Assembly (NCBI GenBank): GCA_937952895.1 | Contig: CALFYC010000110.1 | Coordinates: 1 to 49,355 of the forward strand | DNA: 49,355 nucleotides | Direction of reading: 5' to 3' | Origin: an uncultured Neisseriaceae bacterium | GTDB taxonomy: Bacteria > Pseudomonadota > Gammaproteobacteria > Burkholderiales > UBA11063 | In this document: positions 26,110 to 34,985 of the stretch, one piece after another | Numbering within the stretch: the stretch's first letter is position 1 | How the letters are laid out: each line of letters begins with the position of its first letter | Position numbers and translations under genes: made by a program | Notes under the pieces: model-generated | Database searches by the model: none | Seen by the model: only the letters and a program-made list of their open reading frames with translations | What the model was told of the DNA's origin: nothing

Positions 26110-27309
26110 AATAATTGGAGTTACTAATGATGTTATTATTATCATAAATAACAATATCGTATAAAATTCATAGTTAATAATTTTTAATTCCAGTCCTGTA
26201 ACTGCAAAAATAATTCCAATTTCTCCACGCGGTACCATGCTAAATCCAACTAGCCATTTATTGATATTGGTTGGTAAAAATATTCCACAGATTGATTTAC
26301 TGAAAATTGCTAAAATACTAATTAGTAATCCAAGCTCAATAGTTTGCCAATTAAATGCGTTGATTAGATCAATTTGCATTCCTGCATAAATAAAAAATAT
26401 TGGAGTTAAGATTTTGCCAAGTGTTGATACTGCAACTTTAATGTCAGTATCTTTTATTTGAGCTTTATCATAATTATTAAAATATTTAATATCAAGAATT
26501 AATCCAGCAATAAATGCCCCAATAGTATAATTAAGGTTAAGATAGCTTGCAAAATATGCAAATAATAAACAGAGTGTGACTAAAGTGAGTGGCAACATAT
26601 CATAGTGTCGGCTAATCTTAATTAGATATTTATCAATAAACTTATTGATAAATACTCTATAAATAAGGAAGGCTAAGCCAAAAAACAAAATGGTATTTAT
26701 AAGGGGAGATATAACAATTGTGAAATTAATAGCGCCAGAAGTTATTATGCCTACAATAAGAGAAAGGATAATAAGCCCTAAGATGTCATCAAAGATAGAA
26801 GCTGCTAAAACTAACTGACATTCTTTGGTCTTTATTAAGCCTAATTCTTTAAAAATAGTCACAGATATTCCTGTAGATGTTACTGATAAAATCCCACCAA
26901 TTAGAAGTGAAAATGGCAAACTGTCCGAATGTAAAATTAATTTAGCAATTACGTAATAGCCAACAAAAAATGGGATAATGATTCCGATTAAAGAAGTTGT
27001 TAAGGCATATTTACCAGTATTTTTAATTTCATAAAAATTTGATTCAAGTCCGATATCAAATAATAAAAAAATGCTACCTAATTGAGCGAAAAACAATAAT
27101 ATTTGATTGTTACTTAAATTGATAAAAAAAGTAAGATGATAATGTTTAAAAATTGCAATTACACAACCAGCAATAATTTGTCCTAAAACTGAAGGTTGAT
27201 TAAACTTATGAATTGACATTGACAATATTGCAATTGCTAAAATAAAACCTAAATCGAGTAATGTAGATGTGTTGTTAAAGTTTGGTATTGCTTCAACTAA
27301 ATTAGACAT
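26068..27309 (-). CDS. Cation:proton antiporter, CPA2 family (KefB/NapA-like membrane domain)
   Basis: A 413-residue polytopic protein of about 12-13 helices with the Na+/H+ exchanger domain. SVLGQIIAGCVIA matches the second helix of the family, and AASIFDDILGLIILS carries the paired acidic residues (DD) of the ion-binding site of CPA2 proteins. SMVPRGEIGIIFA is the conserved late-helix segment. No TrkA-N or other cytoplasmic regulatory domain is attached. It exchanges Na+ or K+ for H+ in the inner membrane. It lies 22 bases after tatC on the same strand, probably cotranscribed. Confidence 0.88.
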   Translation of the reverse strand: MSNLVEAIPNFNNTSTLLDLGFILAIAILSMSIHKFNQPSVLGQIIAGCVIAIFKHYHLTFFINLSNNQILLFFAQLGSIFLLFDIGLESNFYEIKNTGKYALTTSLIGIIIPFFVGYYVIAKLILHSDSLPFSLLIGGILSVTSTGISVTIFKELGLIKTKECQLVLAASIFDDILGLIILSLIVGIITSGAINFTIVISPLINTILFFGLAFLIYRVFINKFIDKYLIKISRHYDMLPLTLVTLCLLFAYFASYLNLNYTIGAFIAGLILDIKYFNNYDKAQIKDTDIKVAVSTLGKILTPIFFIYAGMQIDLINAFNWQTIELGLLISILAIFSKSICGIFLPTNINKWLVGFSMVPRGEIGIIFAVTGLELKIINYEFYTILLFMIIITSLVTPIILNKLIKKQPLTNN

Positions 27310-27331
27310 GTTTTAATCCTAGCAAATAATT

Positions 27332-28081
27332 TTAAATTAATGATTCTAAGTCACTATCATGGTTGATTTCTAGTGGCTTAATAAAAATTTTACTAGCAGC
27401 CAAAGCTATCTCAAATAATACATAGAGAGGTATAGCTAATAGTGTCTGAGAAATTACATCAGGAGGTGCAATAATTGCCCCTAAGATAAAGCATCCAACA
27501 AAAATATATGGTCTTAATTTAATTAGCTGTGTTCGACTAATAATAGCAAAATAGTTAAGTAAAAAAATAATTAGAGGAATCTGAAAACAAATCCCAAATA
27601 GCATAAATAAAGTTAAGACAAAATCCAAATACTTGTTTATGTCGGTCATCATCTGAATCTCACTTGATTTAATATTGTTAATAAAATGGAATATTGAGGG
27701 TAATACAATAAAATAGCTAAATAAAATGCCCAATAAGAATAAAATAATGGCGAAGATTAAAATAACTCCAAATAAGGTTTTTTCTTTTTTATATAGCGCT
27801 GGATTTATAAAACTCCAGATTTGATAAATTGTATGGGGCATAGCAATTAGAAATGAAATCAAAGCTGTTAATTTTAAAGGTGCTAAGAATGGCGATAGAA
27901 TATCTGTTGCAATTAATTTGGTGTCGCTTGGAAGATATGCAAAAAGAGGGTCAGCAAGGATTGCATAGATAGAATTAGCAAAATGAATCAGGCTTAAAAA
28001 TATCAGCAGAAAAACTACTAAGATCAAAATTAGTTTTTTCCTAAGTATAATTAAATGAGAAATTAAATTAGTATTTGTCAT
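27332..28081 (-). CDS. tatC: Sec-independent (twin-arginine) translocase subunit TatC
   Basis: The Tat receptor subunit that binds twin-arginine signal peptides together with TatB in the inner membrane. It is 249 residues with six predicted helices. The N-terminal SHLIILRKKLI corresponds to the family's 'HLxELRxRl', with the usual glutamate replaced. SFINPALYKKEK matches the conserved first-cytoplasmic-loop region ('F.aPgLy..Ek'). It starts 3 bases after tatB. Confidence 0.93.
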   Translation of the reverse strand: MTNTNLISHLIILRKKLILILVVFLLIFLSLIHFANSIYAILADPLFAYLPSDTKLIATDILSPFLAPLKLTALISFLIAMPHTIYQIWSFINPALYKKEKTLFGVILIFAIILFLLGILFSYFIVLPSIFHFINNIKSSEIQMMTDINKYLDFVLTLFMLFGICFQIPLIIFLLNYFAIISRTQLIKLRPYIFVGCFILGAIIAPPDVISQTLLAIPLYVLFEIALAASKIFIKPLEINHDSDLESLI

Positions 28082-28084
28082 ATT

Positions 28085-28402
28085 TTAATCATGATCTTCA
28101 ATAAATAAATCAGGTTGTTCAAAGCTCTGCTTTTGTTTTTTTATAGGTTTCACTTGTATAAAAGTTTCATTTAGTTGATTTTTTAAGTTAAGGCAAGAGT
28201 TAGCGATAGCATCTTTAGTTTTGTTTAACTCTTTAATGCCAGTTTCTTGATAAAGATGCTGTTTCAAATTATCAAAATTAGATTTTAAAGTATAAATTAA
28301 TAAGCCAATAGTTCTAGCAATTTGAGGTAATTGCTTAGGTCCAAATACAAGTAATGAAATAATCAAAACCAGTAAAATCTCACTAAAACTGATACCAAAC
28401 AT
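28085..28402 (-). CDS. tatB: Twin-arginine translocase subunit TatB
   Basis: A 105-residue single-span membrane protein. The N-terminal helix SFSEILLVLIISLLVFGPKQLP has the glutamate in the membrane segment and the FGPKxLP hinge of TatB. An amphipathic and charged cytoplasmic region follows. It forms the twin-arginine-binding complex with TatC, which is encoded 3 bases downstream. Confidence 0.93.
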   Translation of the reverse strand: MFGISFSEILLVLIISLLVFGPKQLPQIARTIGLLIYTLKSNFDNLKQHLYQETGIKELNKTKDAIANSCLNLKNQLNETFIQVKPIKKQKQSFEQPDLFIEDHD

Positions 28403-28436
28403 AGTTTAGCTTCTAAAAGTTTATTTAAAATTAATT

Positions 28437-28601
28437 CTATTGATTAGGCTTATTGACATCTTTATCTTCTGCTACAGCTTCTTTAAAGTTTTTTACTGTT
28501 TCACCTACATCACGTCCTAAAGTTTTTAATTTTTTTGTGCCAAAAACTAAAACAATAATTAATAATACTAATAACCAATGCCAAATACTCAAGCTACCCA
28601 T
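28437..28601 (-). CDS. tatA: Twin-arginine translocase subunit TatA
   Basis: A 54-residue protein, MGSLSIWHWLLVLLIIVLVF then GTKKLKTLGRDVG, and a short charged tail. The single hydrophobic helix, the FGTKKL hinge and the amphipathic helix are exactly the TatA pattern. It forms the protein-conducting oligomer. It is below the size cut-off of many gene finders, so it is easily missed. It lies between HIT and tatB, with gaps of 27 and 34 bases. Confidence 0.95.
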   Translation of the reverse strand: MGSLSIWHWLLVLLIIVLVFGTKKLKTLGRDVGETVKNFKEAVAEDKDVNKPNQ

Positions 28602-28628
28602 AATCAAAACTTTCTAAGAATAATAAAA

Positions 28629-28946
28629 CTATTTATTTCCAACTAAGTGGACATGTAAATGAAATACTTCTTGACCACCTTTTACCCCATTATTGATTTG
28701 CACTTTATAACCTTCTAATCCATATTTAGCGGCGATTTTACTAGTTGTGAGCATGATTTTTCCCATTAGATTAACATGGCGGTCATAAAGATTAATCATC
28801 GAACCAATATGCTCTTTAGGAATTATTAATAAATGAATATCAGCTTTGGGTTGAATATCATGGATAACAATAATATCATCATCTTCATATTCTATTTTAG
28901 CGGATAGTTCTTTTTTTACGATGTTACAAAATAAACATGATTCCAT
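28629..28946 (-). CDS. HIT-family nucleotide-binding protein (HinT-like)
   Basis: A histidine-triad hydrolase of purine nucleotide phosphoramidates, 105 residues. The triad H96-L-H98-V-H100 is intact, C4 and C7 are the usual N-terminal zinc-type cysteines, and HLLIIPKEHI carries the other conserved stretch. HIT immediately upstream of tatABC is a familiar betaproteobacterial arrangement in which his genes often precede it. Here no his genes are adjacent, because the upstream neighbour is divergent. Confidence 0.92.
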   Translation of the reverse strand: MESCLFCNIVKKELSAKIEYEDDDIIVIHDIQPKADIHLLIIPKEHIGSMINLYDRHVNLMGKIMLTTSKIAAKYGLEGYKVQINNGVKGGQEVFHLHVHLVGNK

Positions 28947-29035
28947 GAAGTTTTCCTTATCTCGGGTTAATAATCAAAATCCCAAATTTGTCATATAAAA
29001 TAACAAAATAAATGTAAATAATTTGAATTGACAAG

Positions 29036-29044
29036 TGTTATAAT
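29036..29044 (+). promoter_or_regulatory. Extended -10 promoter for the DUF945 gene
   Basis: TGT followed by TATAAT (hexamer 29039-29044) about 110 bases before the start of the DUF945 gene. A TTGACA at 29028-29033 is too close to be its -35, so the extended-minus-10 element is probably what matters. Confidence 0.5.
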
Positions 29045-29156
29045 CACGTCATATGTGGCTATTATAAATCAATTAGAAATTCTATTTATATATTTTTATG
29101 CTTAATTTGAGTCGAATTTTTATAGTTGCATCATTATTAGATTTAGGAATTTATCC

Positions 29157-30710
29157 ATGTTGAGAAAAATTTTGAAATTAAAACTAAAATTTATTGGTGG
29201 AATCGTAATTGCATTAGTTTTATTACAGCTAATTACTGCATATGTTTTTGGTTATATGGCACAGACAGAATTAGAAACACAGTTTAAGCGAATGACCGAC
29301 TCACAATTAATTAAAGTAGTAAAACATGAATATAATAGAGGGTTATTCTCGTCAGATGAAAATACTGAATTAGCAATTAACAGTGCGGCAATTTCAAATA
29401 TTTTGAGATTATTACCACAAAATCAAAACAATGCAGAATCTTCATTATCTGGATTTTTAAATCAGAGTTATTCAATCAAATATACGACACATGTTACTCA
29501 TGGCCTATTGGCTGCTTTAATTAATGGAGATCCAGTTCCATCAATAGCTTATGCTAAAACTACGATAGAATATCCAGATAATTTTAAAAAGATTTTAGAT
29601 ACTTTTTTTGGTAAAAAAACTCCAATCTCAATTGAAAACACTATTTTCTTAAATAAATCTGGTCGTTACCGTATTTCATCACCAAGTTTTAATTATGATG
29701 AGGCTGTTTCTGGGGTAAAAGTAGTTTGGGGTGGATTAAATTGGACAATTGGTTATAACGAAAAAGTTGATCAATTTAAAAACAAATTTTCAATGCCATT
29801 GTTTTCATTAAGTGCACCAACTAAGGGTAAAGTTGAGATTAATGCTATAGAGTACAATTCAAATACTAAATACAGTGTTAATAAAATTAAAGTTGGAACA
29901 ACTAATTTAAGTTTGGGTAGCTTGGAAGTTGCATGGAAAGATAAAATTACTTTTGGCTTCAAAGCCGGAGATGTAATTCATATGTTAACTGGAATTAGCG
30001 CTACAGAATTTTTAAATAACATTGATTCATTAGATCCGTTTGATTTTAAATTAGGTAATGTTAATTATTCATCAAACAGTTCTGATGTGGATAATTTCTT
30101 TAAAGCTAGTGCCTTGGTTAAATTTGATAGTTTAAGCTCTAATTCTAAAGTATATGGACCAATGAATTTAGATTTATCGGTAGGCCATATATACTCACCT
30201 GCATTTAGCATTCTAGCGGATAAAATTGAATCTTTATCAACTAAATCAGAAAGTGTCATTGATGAAAATATGCTAAATACAGTGACCAAATATTTTGGTC
30301 CAATTTTGGTGCGAAATCCCATAATCAATCTAAATAAATTTGAGTTAAATTCTCCTGATGGTGCAATTAAAATATCAGGAAGCGCTACTACTAATAATTT
30401 CACATTGGATGATTTAGATGAGCAGCAAAAATTTATGCAAAAGCTTGTTTTAGATATAAATATAAGTGTACCAAAACCAGTTTTATCTTATTTATTTATT
30501 ATGCAAATGAAATATTTATTAAGTGCTGGTAATGCGCAAATAGATCCTCAAAGTGCTGAGGCTTTAACTAAAGTTGTAAATATTCTATTAGATAGTCAAA
30601 TTAATACATGGCTTAAAAAGGGTTATTTAAAAAATAATAATAACTCGCTAGAAACACATATGATTATTAAAGATGGACAATTATCCTTAAACGGTGTGCA
30701 AAGTAATTAA
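29157..30710 (+). CDS. DUF945 (YdgA-like) membrane-anchored protein
   Basis: A 517-residue protein with one N-terminal membrane helix (about 13-34) and a large region probably on the periplasmic side. The pattern YNRGLFSSDENTEL after residue 60 and the overall size match DUF945/YdgA proteins, which often have a 'yerGlfsS' segment there. The family's function is not established; one E. coli member has been discussed in motility and envelope contexts. It precedes an LplT-like carrier by 43 bases and may be cotranscribed with it. Confidence 0.75.
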   Translation: MLRKILKLKLKFIGGIVIALVLLQLITAYVFGYMAQTELETQFKRMTDSQLIKVVKHEYNRGLFSSDENTELAINSAAISNILRLLPQNQNNAESSLSGFLNQSYSIKYTTHVTHGLLAALINGDPVPSIAYAKTTIEYPDNFKKILDTFFGKKTPISIENTIFLNKSGRYRISSPSFNYDEAVSGVKVVWGGLNWTIGYNEKVDQFKNKFSMPLFSLSAPTKGKVEINAIEYNSNTKYSVNKIKVGTTNLSLGSLEVAWKDKITFGFKAGDVIHMLTGISATEFLNNIDSLDPFDFKLGNVNYSSNSSDVDNFFKASALVKFDSLSSNSKVYGPMNLDLSVGHIYSPAFSILADKIESLSTKSESVIDENMLNTVTKYFGPILVRNPIINLNKFELNSPDGAIKISGSATTNNFTLDDLDEQQKFMQKLVLDINISVPKPVLSYLFIMQMKYLLSAGNAQIDPQSAEALTKVVNILLDSQINTWLKKGYLKNNNNSLETHMIIKDGQLSLNGVQSN

Positions 30711-30753
30711 ACAAAATTAAAGTATAGTTGTTAATTATTAAGATAACTAAGTT

Positions 30754-32022
30754 ATGTGGAATAAATCTTTCAAAGCTAAATTTGATCCATTATTTAAAGT
30801 GCAATTTTTAGCTGCAATCAATGATAATCTTCTTAAAAGTGCTCTGCTAGTCTTAATTAGCTATAATACAGCAGGTAAAATCTTAAATCTAAGTGAAGAG
30901 CAAGCCATTACTTTTGCCGTTGGATTATTCATACTGCCATTTTTTTTATTCTCTTCTTATGCTGGTAAAATAGCTGATTATTATGACAAAATCAAAATTG
31001 TTAAAATAATTAAAATTTGTGAAATTTTAATTATGCTAATTGCTAGTATTGGCTTTATCTTAAATCTCCCAGTTATCATTATTCTAAGTTTATTTTTAAT
31101 GGGAGTTCATTCGACTTTTTTTGGTCCAATAAAATATTCTATTTTGCCAGAGTATTTTGAAAAAGAAGATGTTATATTAGCTACCGGCTATATTGAAATG
31201 GGGACTTTTATTGCAATTTTAGTTGGTCAGGGGTTAGGTAGTTGGTTAATGTCAAGCCATGGTACTTATATCATAATTGCTTTACTGTTATTACTAAGTG
31301 CTGTAGGATGTTATTATAGTTTTAAAATGTTTAAAGTAGCATCAATTGGTACTAAACCAACGTTTTATCTTAATATTTTTAAAGATGTTTTTTTTGTTTA
31401 TCAAAATGCTGTTAAGAATAGGCAAATTAGGCGTAATTTACACTCTATTTCGTGGTTTTGGGCAATTGGTACAATTTATACTACTCAATTGTCAATTTTG
31501 ACAAAAATTTATTTTGGTGGTGATGGGCATGTATTTAGTGTGATCATGGGATTATTTTCAATAAGCATAGGGGTTGGGTCACTTGTTTGTGCCAGACAAT
31601 TGAGAGGTAAAATTATACATTCTTATGCAACTTTTGGTATGGTTTGCTTATCTTGTATTACTATCTTTCTTCTCTTACTTAACTCTAAAGAATATTCCTT
31701 TCAGTCAAGCCTTAATGAGTTTACTTCATCAATTCATGGAATGTTTATCTTTATTGAGATTTTTATGATTGGTTTTTTTGCGGGGTTTTATTCAGTTACA
31801 TGTTATAGTGAGTTACAACTAATTGCTCCAATTGAGATTAGGTCACAAATTATTGCTGCAAATAACATTTTAAATGCGTTTTACATGGTTTTAGCCTCGG
31901 TGATTAGTTCGATTATTCTTAGTTTTACTAAGGTGTGGTGGTTAATTATGATTGCAGCTTTAATAAATTTAATCTTTGCAGTCTATTATCATAGATCATC
32001 TAAACTTAATTCATCATTTTAA
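30754..32022 (+). CDS. MFS transporter, lysophospholipid-transporter (LplT)-like
   Basis: A 422-residue carrier with about 12 membrane segments. The start (FLAAINDNLLKSALLVLI) matches the 'FfnDNafKsall' opening of the LplT/Aas-associated MFS group, which flips lysophospholipids across the inner membrane. FFGPIKYSILPE is the other typical segment. No acyltransferase or acyl-ACP synthetase domain is fused or adjacent. The substrate is therefore inferred only from family resemblance. Its 3' end overlaps the converging thiamine diphosphokinase gene by 17 bases. Confidence 0.75.
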   Translation: MWNKSFKAKFDPLFKVQFLAAINDNLLKSALLVLISYNTAGKILNLSEEQAITFAVGLFILPFFLFSSYAGKIADYYDKIKIVKIIKICEILIMLIASIGFILNLPVIIILSLFLMGVHSTFFGPIKYSILPEYFEKEDVILATGYIEMGTFIAILVGQGLGSWLMSSHGTYIIIALLLLLSAVGCYYSFKMFKVASIGTKPTFYLNIFKDVFFVYQNAVKNRQIRRNLHSISWFWAIGTIYTTQLSILTKIYFGGDGHVFSVIMGLFSISIGVGSLVCARQLRGKIIHSYATFGMVCLSCITIFLLLLNSKEYSFQSSLNEFTSSIHGMFIFIEIFMIGFFAGFYSVTCYSELQLIAPIEIRSQIIAANNILNAFYMVLASVISSIILSFTKVWWLIMIAALINLIFAVYYHRSSKLNSSF

Positions 32023-32674
32023 TTTCAAATGAGCGGTATAAAATTACATTAGCTGAAGTTGTAATTGTTAAATAATTTTGTGTTGCTTCATTCAAAGTTC
32101 CTGAAAACCGATGCTCTAGTTTGTAGTTAGTTAGCGGCCATTTTAATTGTGGTGCGCTAATTTTAGTGCCTGGTATATCGGTAAAAAACGAAATTTGTTG
32201 TCCTACTAATGTTTTTACAGTTTCTGTTCCCGAATGGGTAGTAAAAATTCCATAATCACTAAGTAGACAAATGTTTGTAATTTGCTTAGCATAAGTTGTA
32301 AGTAATCCAATATTAGCTAAGGTGTGATCTTCGCGCATCCCAGTTGCTCCTAAAACTACAATATCGGTAAGTTTTAGTTCCTCTGATAGATTCACAGCTT
32401 TGGTTAAATCATTGCTATTTTGATCCGCTATCACTATAATTTTATTTTGAAATGCATTTTTAATTTCATTAGAGATGGAGTCACAATCACCAATTATATA
32501 ATCTGGATTGATTTGTTGTCTAATCAGGTTATTAATGGCCCCATCACAACAAATCAATGTTTGAGCACCAAAAATTATATCTGTTAAATATGCATTATTT
32601 GGATATTGACCGTTGGCTAATATTACATTATATTGGCTAAGTGGGTAAATTTCTTGAATGATTGATTTAAGCAT
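32006..32674 (-). CDS. Thiamine diphosphokinase
   Basis: Transfers diphosphate from ATP to thiamine. It is 222 residues in the TPK fold. ICCDGAINNL and DYIIGDCDSI are the N-terminal catalytic-domain motifs. DQNSNDLTKAV carries the DxxxND substrate-binding motif. GATGMREDHTLANI is the family's 'GgRlDHtlaN' stretch. It starts 11 bases after tsaD on the same strand. The gene is usually called thiN or tnr3-type; I leave the symbol blank because naming differs between lineages. Confidence 0.9.
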   Translation of the reverse strand: MLKSIIQEIYPLSQYNVILANGQYPNNAYLTDIIFGAQTLICCDGAINNLIRQQINPDYIIGDCDSISNEIKNAFQNKIIVIADQNSNDLTKAVNLSEELKLTDIVVLGATGMREDHTLANIGLLTTYAKQITNICLLSDYGIFTTHSGTETVKTLVGQQISFFTDIPGTKISAPQLKWPLTNYKLEHRFSGTLNEATQNYLTITTSANVILYRSFEIKMMN

Positions 32675-32685
32675 ATTTGTCTCAA

Positions 32686-33699
32686 TTAATTGGTGATTGG
32701 ATCTAAGTTAGTAAGTGGCCATCTAGGCATTACTGAAAAACTATAATCAAATTTAGCCTTGCTAAAACGATAAAAACCAGCAAGAGCAATCATCGCTCCA
32801 TTATCTGTACATAAATCTAGTGGTGGGTAAAATGTTTTTACATTTTTTAATTGGTTAAATTTATTTCTTAATGTTAAATTAGCGCTTACCCCACCTGAAA
32901 TAACAACTGTTTTAATTTGAGTTTGATCAATCGCTTGCTTGATTTTAGCGAGTAAAACATCTGTAATTGCCTCTTCAATTGCTTTAGCCATATTGGCTTT
33001 TTCTTGTTGTGGGATTTCTGCTGGATTAAATTTTTTAATTTGTGTTAAAACTGCAGTTTTTAATCCAGAAAAACTTAAATTTAAATCCCCACTATGTAGC
33101 ATTGGTCGTGGAAATTTATATGTGTCAGTTCCAATTTTTGCAAGTTCTGCAATATAACGGCCTCCAGGGTATGGAAGACCTAACATTCTTGCGGTTTTAT
33201 CAAATGCCTCTCCTGCTGCATCATCTAGTGTTTCGCCTAACAATGTATAGCTACCAATTCCATGAACCGCGATAATTTGACTATTTCCACCAGATACAAG
33301 TAGTGCAATAAATGGCAGTTCTGGTTTATCTACATTTAATAGTGGAGATAATAGATGTCCTTCCAAATGATGGATTGGAATTACGGGTTTATTTAAACTA
33401 AACGCTAAACCATTGGCAACTCCAGCACCAACTAATAAAGCTCCGTTTAATCCTGGACCTGCAGTATAAGCAATCGCATCTAATTGGTTAAGTGCAATTT
33501 TGGAATTAGTTAAACATTCTTCAATTAAGAGAGTGATTTTTTCAATATGGCTACGCGAAGCAAGTTCTGGAACTACCCCTCCATATAAATTATGTGAATT
33601 TTGTGAATATAGTGAATGAGCTAGAATGCCTTGATGACTATCAAAAATAGCAATTCCTGTTTCATCACAAGATGATTCTATTCCAAGGATGAGTGCCAT
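32686..33699 (-). CDS. tsaD: tRNA threonylcarbamoyladenosine biosynthesis protein TsaD
   Basis: Transfers threonylcarbamoyl to A37 of ANN-decoding tRNAs, acting with TsaB and TsaE. The N-terminal ILGIESSCDETG and the metal-binding H111-x3-H115 (HHLEGH) are typical of the ASKHA-fold Kae1/TsaD family. VSGGNSQI and SGGVSANLTLR follow. At 337 residues it has normal length. It heads a leftward pair with thiamine diphosphokinase. Confidence 0.97.
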   Translation of the reverse strand: MALILGIESSCDETGIAIFDSHQGILAHSLYSQNSHNLYGGVVPELASRSHIEKITLLIEECLTNSKIALNQLDAIAYTAGPGLNGALLVGAGVANGLAFSLNKPVIPIHHLEGHLLSPLLNVDKPELPFIALLVSGGNSQIIAVHGIGSYTLLGETLDDAAGEAFDKTARMLGLPYPGGRYIAELAKIGTDTYKFPRPMLHSGDLNLSFSGLKTAVLTQIKKFNPAEIPQQEKANMAKAIEEAITDVLLAKIKQAIDQTQIKTVVISGGVSANLTLRNKFNQLKNVKTFYPPLDLCTDNGAMIALAGFYRFSKAKFDYSFSVMPRWPLTNLDPITN

Positions 33700-33975
33700 T
33701 TAAATTTCCTACGCTTAAACAGATAAATCAGAGTGCTTATCTTTAACTAGTAATTATAAATCTTTAAGTTATTCTAGGTATAAAAAAATTAATAGTGCTA
33801 ATTTATGATTAATAGCTATATAGCATTTTTATACCTTAAAGGCATCATATTTAAACGCAAAATGAAAAATGAAATGCGACAAAATTAAAAATGTATGATA
33901 AAGGGTGAGAGCCAGATTTATAATCTAAGTTAGTTTAGCGACTACAAGGATTAAAAAATGTGGAAACAACTCACC
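33700..33975. other. Divergent intergenic region upstream of tsaD
   Basis: No gene. On the minus strand a TATAAT at 33753-33758 could serve tsaD but lacks both a TG extension and a -35. GGGTGAG (33903-33909) is the reverse complement of CTCACCC (33970-33976), which touches the -35 region of the rightward promoter and is therefore a possible operator. Confidence 0.35.
33776..33836. repeat. Long imperfect inverted repeat
   Basis: AGGTATAAAAA (33776-33786) pairs perfectly with TTTTTATACCT (33826-33836). Inside it, TGCTA (33796-33800) pairs with TAGCA (33821-33825), leaving a single 9-base bulge on one side. The structure is AT-rich and sits between divergent genes, so it may be regulatory or a cruciform. 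Confidence 0.4.
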
Positions 33976-34005
33976 CAGACAGAAAGATACTATATATGCT
34001 ATAAT
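33976..34005 (+). promoter_or_regulatory. Promoter of the 34062-39410 operon
   Basis: An extended -10, TGC then TATAAT (34000-34005), with a partial -35 CAGACA (33976-33981) 18 bases upstream. It lies about 60 bases before the first gene of the unit. Confidence 0.6.
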
Positions 34006-34061
34006 GTTAAGCTAAATTTTAAAATAAAAATTTAACTAACTCACATTTTGGATTATTTACA

Positions 34062-34985
34062 ATGTATAAAAATAGTTTTTGGATAGTAAATCCAAATGGC
34101 AAGAAAATTTTTAATATTGCCTATTGGGGTGGTTTTTTAATTGAAATGACAAAGAAAGTTGAGGATAAATATCACATTGAGTTAGATGTTATATTTCCGT
34201 GGGGATTTGAGATTCTTAATGACGAAGAATTTTTAAAGCGAAATTTGAGACGTTTTTTTTGCTATTTTGGACTACGAAACAACTTACCTGATGGGATAGA
34301 TAAAAATAAGTTGGCACAAGAAATTGGAGCTATGATAATAAAACATTTACAAATTATTGATTATGAATTTTATAATAAGATAGTCATATTATTTGCCCAA
34401 GAACAAGCATGTTTATTACGTGAGGAATATTATACATGTGGTCTTGAAGACTGCTTATTAGCTATAATTGTTAGAGAAAGTCAGGATATATTTTTAGATT
34501 ATTCAAAATATATTATTGGTACTATTGATGGTATTTTAAATAACAAAGGAGAGACTGTTGGATATAAAGATAATTTAATTGCTCGATGGAGATTATTCCA
34601 ACTTTATATTATACTTGAGGAGTTATTCAGTTATTTATTGAATAATGATCATGTAATTAATCAATTACAAAACAAAATTGTTAAATTAGCTAAAAATCAT
34701 ATATATCCTTTATATCATAGAGATAAACTTTTAGTTAGAGCTACATCTTTAGAATTAAAATTAATTAATGAGCTTATTTTACCAAGATTAAAGCTAATCT
34801 ATAGTGCCATCCAAAATGGTACTGGTGCAAATATTCATGATAACATTAAATGTTTTCATAGTGATGATATTCTCAATATTAATATTTCTTCAGATATTTA
34901 TGAAATAGCATTAGACAAACTTAAATCAACATATGAATATTTCTCTCAAGGGATCTCAAGTAATGACCAAAAAAATCATGGCTAA
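34062..34985 (+). CDS. Unrecognised 307-residue protein
   Basis: I do not recognise a family. There is no signal peptide or membrane helix. The opening is SFWIVNPNGKKIFNIAYWGG. Much of the rest looks alpha-helical, with regular Leu/Ile spacing and clusters of charged residues (for example LRREFF-like and EELFSYLLNN stretches). Cysteines near 126-137 (EQACLL, YTCGLEDCLL) are the only notable ones. It is the first gene of an operon with an MFS carrier and a hybrid histidine kinase, and its 3' end overlaps the carrier by 23 bases. A role in the same signalling or transport process is inferred from position only. Confidence 0.75.
   Translation: MYKNSFWIVNPNGKKIFNIAYWGGFLIEMTKKVEDKYHIELDVIFPWGFEILNDEEFLKRNLRRFFCYFGLRNNLPDGIDKNKLAQEIGAMIIKHLQIIDYEFYNKIVILFAQEQACLLREEYYTCGLEDCLLAIIVRESQDIFLDYSKYIIGTIDGILNNKGETVGYKDNLIARWRLFQLYIILEELFSYLLNNDHVINQLQNKIVKLAKNHIYPLYHRDKLLVRATSLELKLINELILPRLKLIYSAIQNGTGANIHDNIKCFHSDDILNINISSDIYEIALDKLKSTYEYFSQGISSNDQKNHG

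Noticed and set aside
14000..28000. Other open frames opposite the leftward genes
   Set aside because: All lie across well-supported conserved coding regions and show no motif, signal peptide or ribosome-binding site.
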